Below, piece after piece: positions 63,795 to 64,000 of a DNA stretch of 64,000 nt. The DNA comes from Acidobacteriota bacterium (GTDB lineage: Bacteria; Acidobacteriota; Terriglobia; Acidiferrales; UBA7541), in NCBI GenBank assembly GCA_003223215.1, contig QHYH01000107.1, forward strand, positions 1-64,000. The letters are read 5' to 3'. A program made the translations under genes and the position numbers. Position 1 is the stretch's first letter; every line of letters begins with the position of its first letter. Under the pieces are notes generated by a model that was given only the letters and a program-made list of their open reading frames with translations, searched no databases and had not been told where the DNA came from.

Positions 63795-64000
63795 TTAAGG
63801 CGCAGGCGGCTTCAGGCGCGGATCGAGCTCAGCCGCGGTCTTGAATTCTTGGGCTGCACCTTGTTTGTCGCCTTTTTGCTGTAAAGCCAGGCCGAGCTGG
63901 TAATGCGCCGGAGCGTATCCTGGCACCGCTTGGATTGCCGTGCTAAACTGCGAAATCGCGCCGTCGACGTCGCCCGCATTGAGCAACCGCCGGCCGGAGT
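63795..64000 (-). CDS. TPR-repeat protein, C-terminal part (truncated by window end)
   Basis: The last ~68 residues of a minus-strand TPR protein whose start lies beyond the window. A-I-S-Q-F-S-T-A-I-Q-A-V-P-G-Y-A-P-A-H-Y-Q-L-G-L-A-L and A-A-Q-E-F-K-T-A-A-E-L-D-P are TPR-consensus words. The frame stays open to base 64000. It is convergent with the regulator gene. Confidence 0.75.
   Translation of the reverse strand, partial: SGRRLLNAGDVDGAISQFSTAIQAVPGYAPAHYQLGLALQQKGDKQGAAQEFKTAAELDPRLKPPAP

Noticed and set aside
1-64000. CRISPR array, rRNA or intact insertion sequence
   Set aside because: No regularly spaced repeat-spacer pattern, rRNA core sequence or complete transposase was seen; only a transposase remnant near 2.2-2.6 kb.

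Overview
The window looks like a chromosomal stretch from an Acidobacteriota genome. The evidence is combined: a 1191-residue Oar-like TonB receptor with an N-terminal carboxypeptidase-regulatory domain, a membrane-anchored winged-helix regulator beside it, repeated small PilZ proteins, YVTN and TPR proteins, Tat-type oxidoreductases, hopanoid head-group genes and GC-rich DNA. No rRNA, tRNA, CRISPR array or intact mobile element was seen. Nearly all of the window past 2.6 kb is ordinary, densely coded chromosome.

Layout. 0-2.6 kb: an accessory patch with three paralogous PilZ genes, a ~40-bp element in three copies, a long inverted repeat, and the decayed 3' end of an IS66-type transposase. 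2.6-6.2 kb (-): a hopanoid operon hpnJ, two small EamA transporters, hpnI. 6.5-12.9 kb (-): a tripartite efflux operon (membrane-fusion protein, TPR protein, MacB-like permease without ATPase, TolC-like protein) ending in a group II PLP decarboxylase. 13.2-21.4 kb: a small zinc-ribbon protein, a NatAB-like ABC exporter, a Tat-exported amidase, a YVTN propeller, a glutamine-hydrolase-like protein, an SDR and a periplasmic protein. 21.6-29.5 kb (+): two consecutive sets of four pseudopilin genes (GspH/FimT, PilV/GspI, PilW/GspJ, PilX/GspK types), closed by a strong terminator. 29.6-31.8 kb: hslV and hslU. 31.8-42.9 kb: an FN3 protein, membrane proteins, an FAH-family enzyme, acyl-CoA carboxylase subunits split into two places, an S9 peptidase and a secreted YdjC-type deacetylase. 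42.9-55.4 kb: a parvulin lipoprotein, L28, a HEAT protein, a fourth PilZ, a Gfo/Idh/MocA oxidoreductase divergent from an aldo/keto reductase, MATE, a double ACT protein, a lytic transglycosylase, a Nod19-like protein and an amidohydrolase. 55.5-64 kb: a TonB receptor, TPR and GH13 glucosidase island with a divergent regulator, and a truncated TPR gene at the edge.

How genes work together. The clearest units are: (1) HpnJ/HpnI with an ArnEF-like transporter pair, probably making and moving a glycosylated hopanoid; (2) the two pseudopilin tip sets, whose motor must be encoded elsewhere; (3) HslVU; (4) a biotin-dependent acyl-CoA carboxylase (carboxyltransferase at 35.9 kb, biotin carboxylase and carrier at 40.8 kb); (5) a carbohydrate uptake island with an inverted-repeat operator candidate. 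Most promising for follow-up are the hopanoid operon with its possible flippase, the twin pseudopilin sets with very long PilX proteins, and the promoters that abut start codons.
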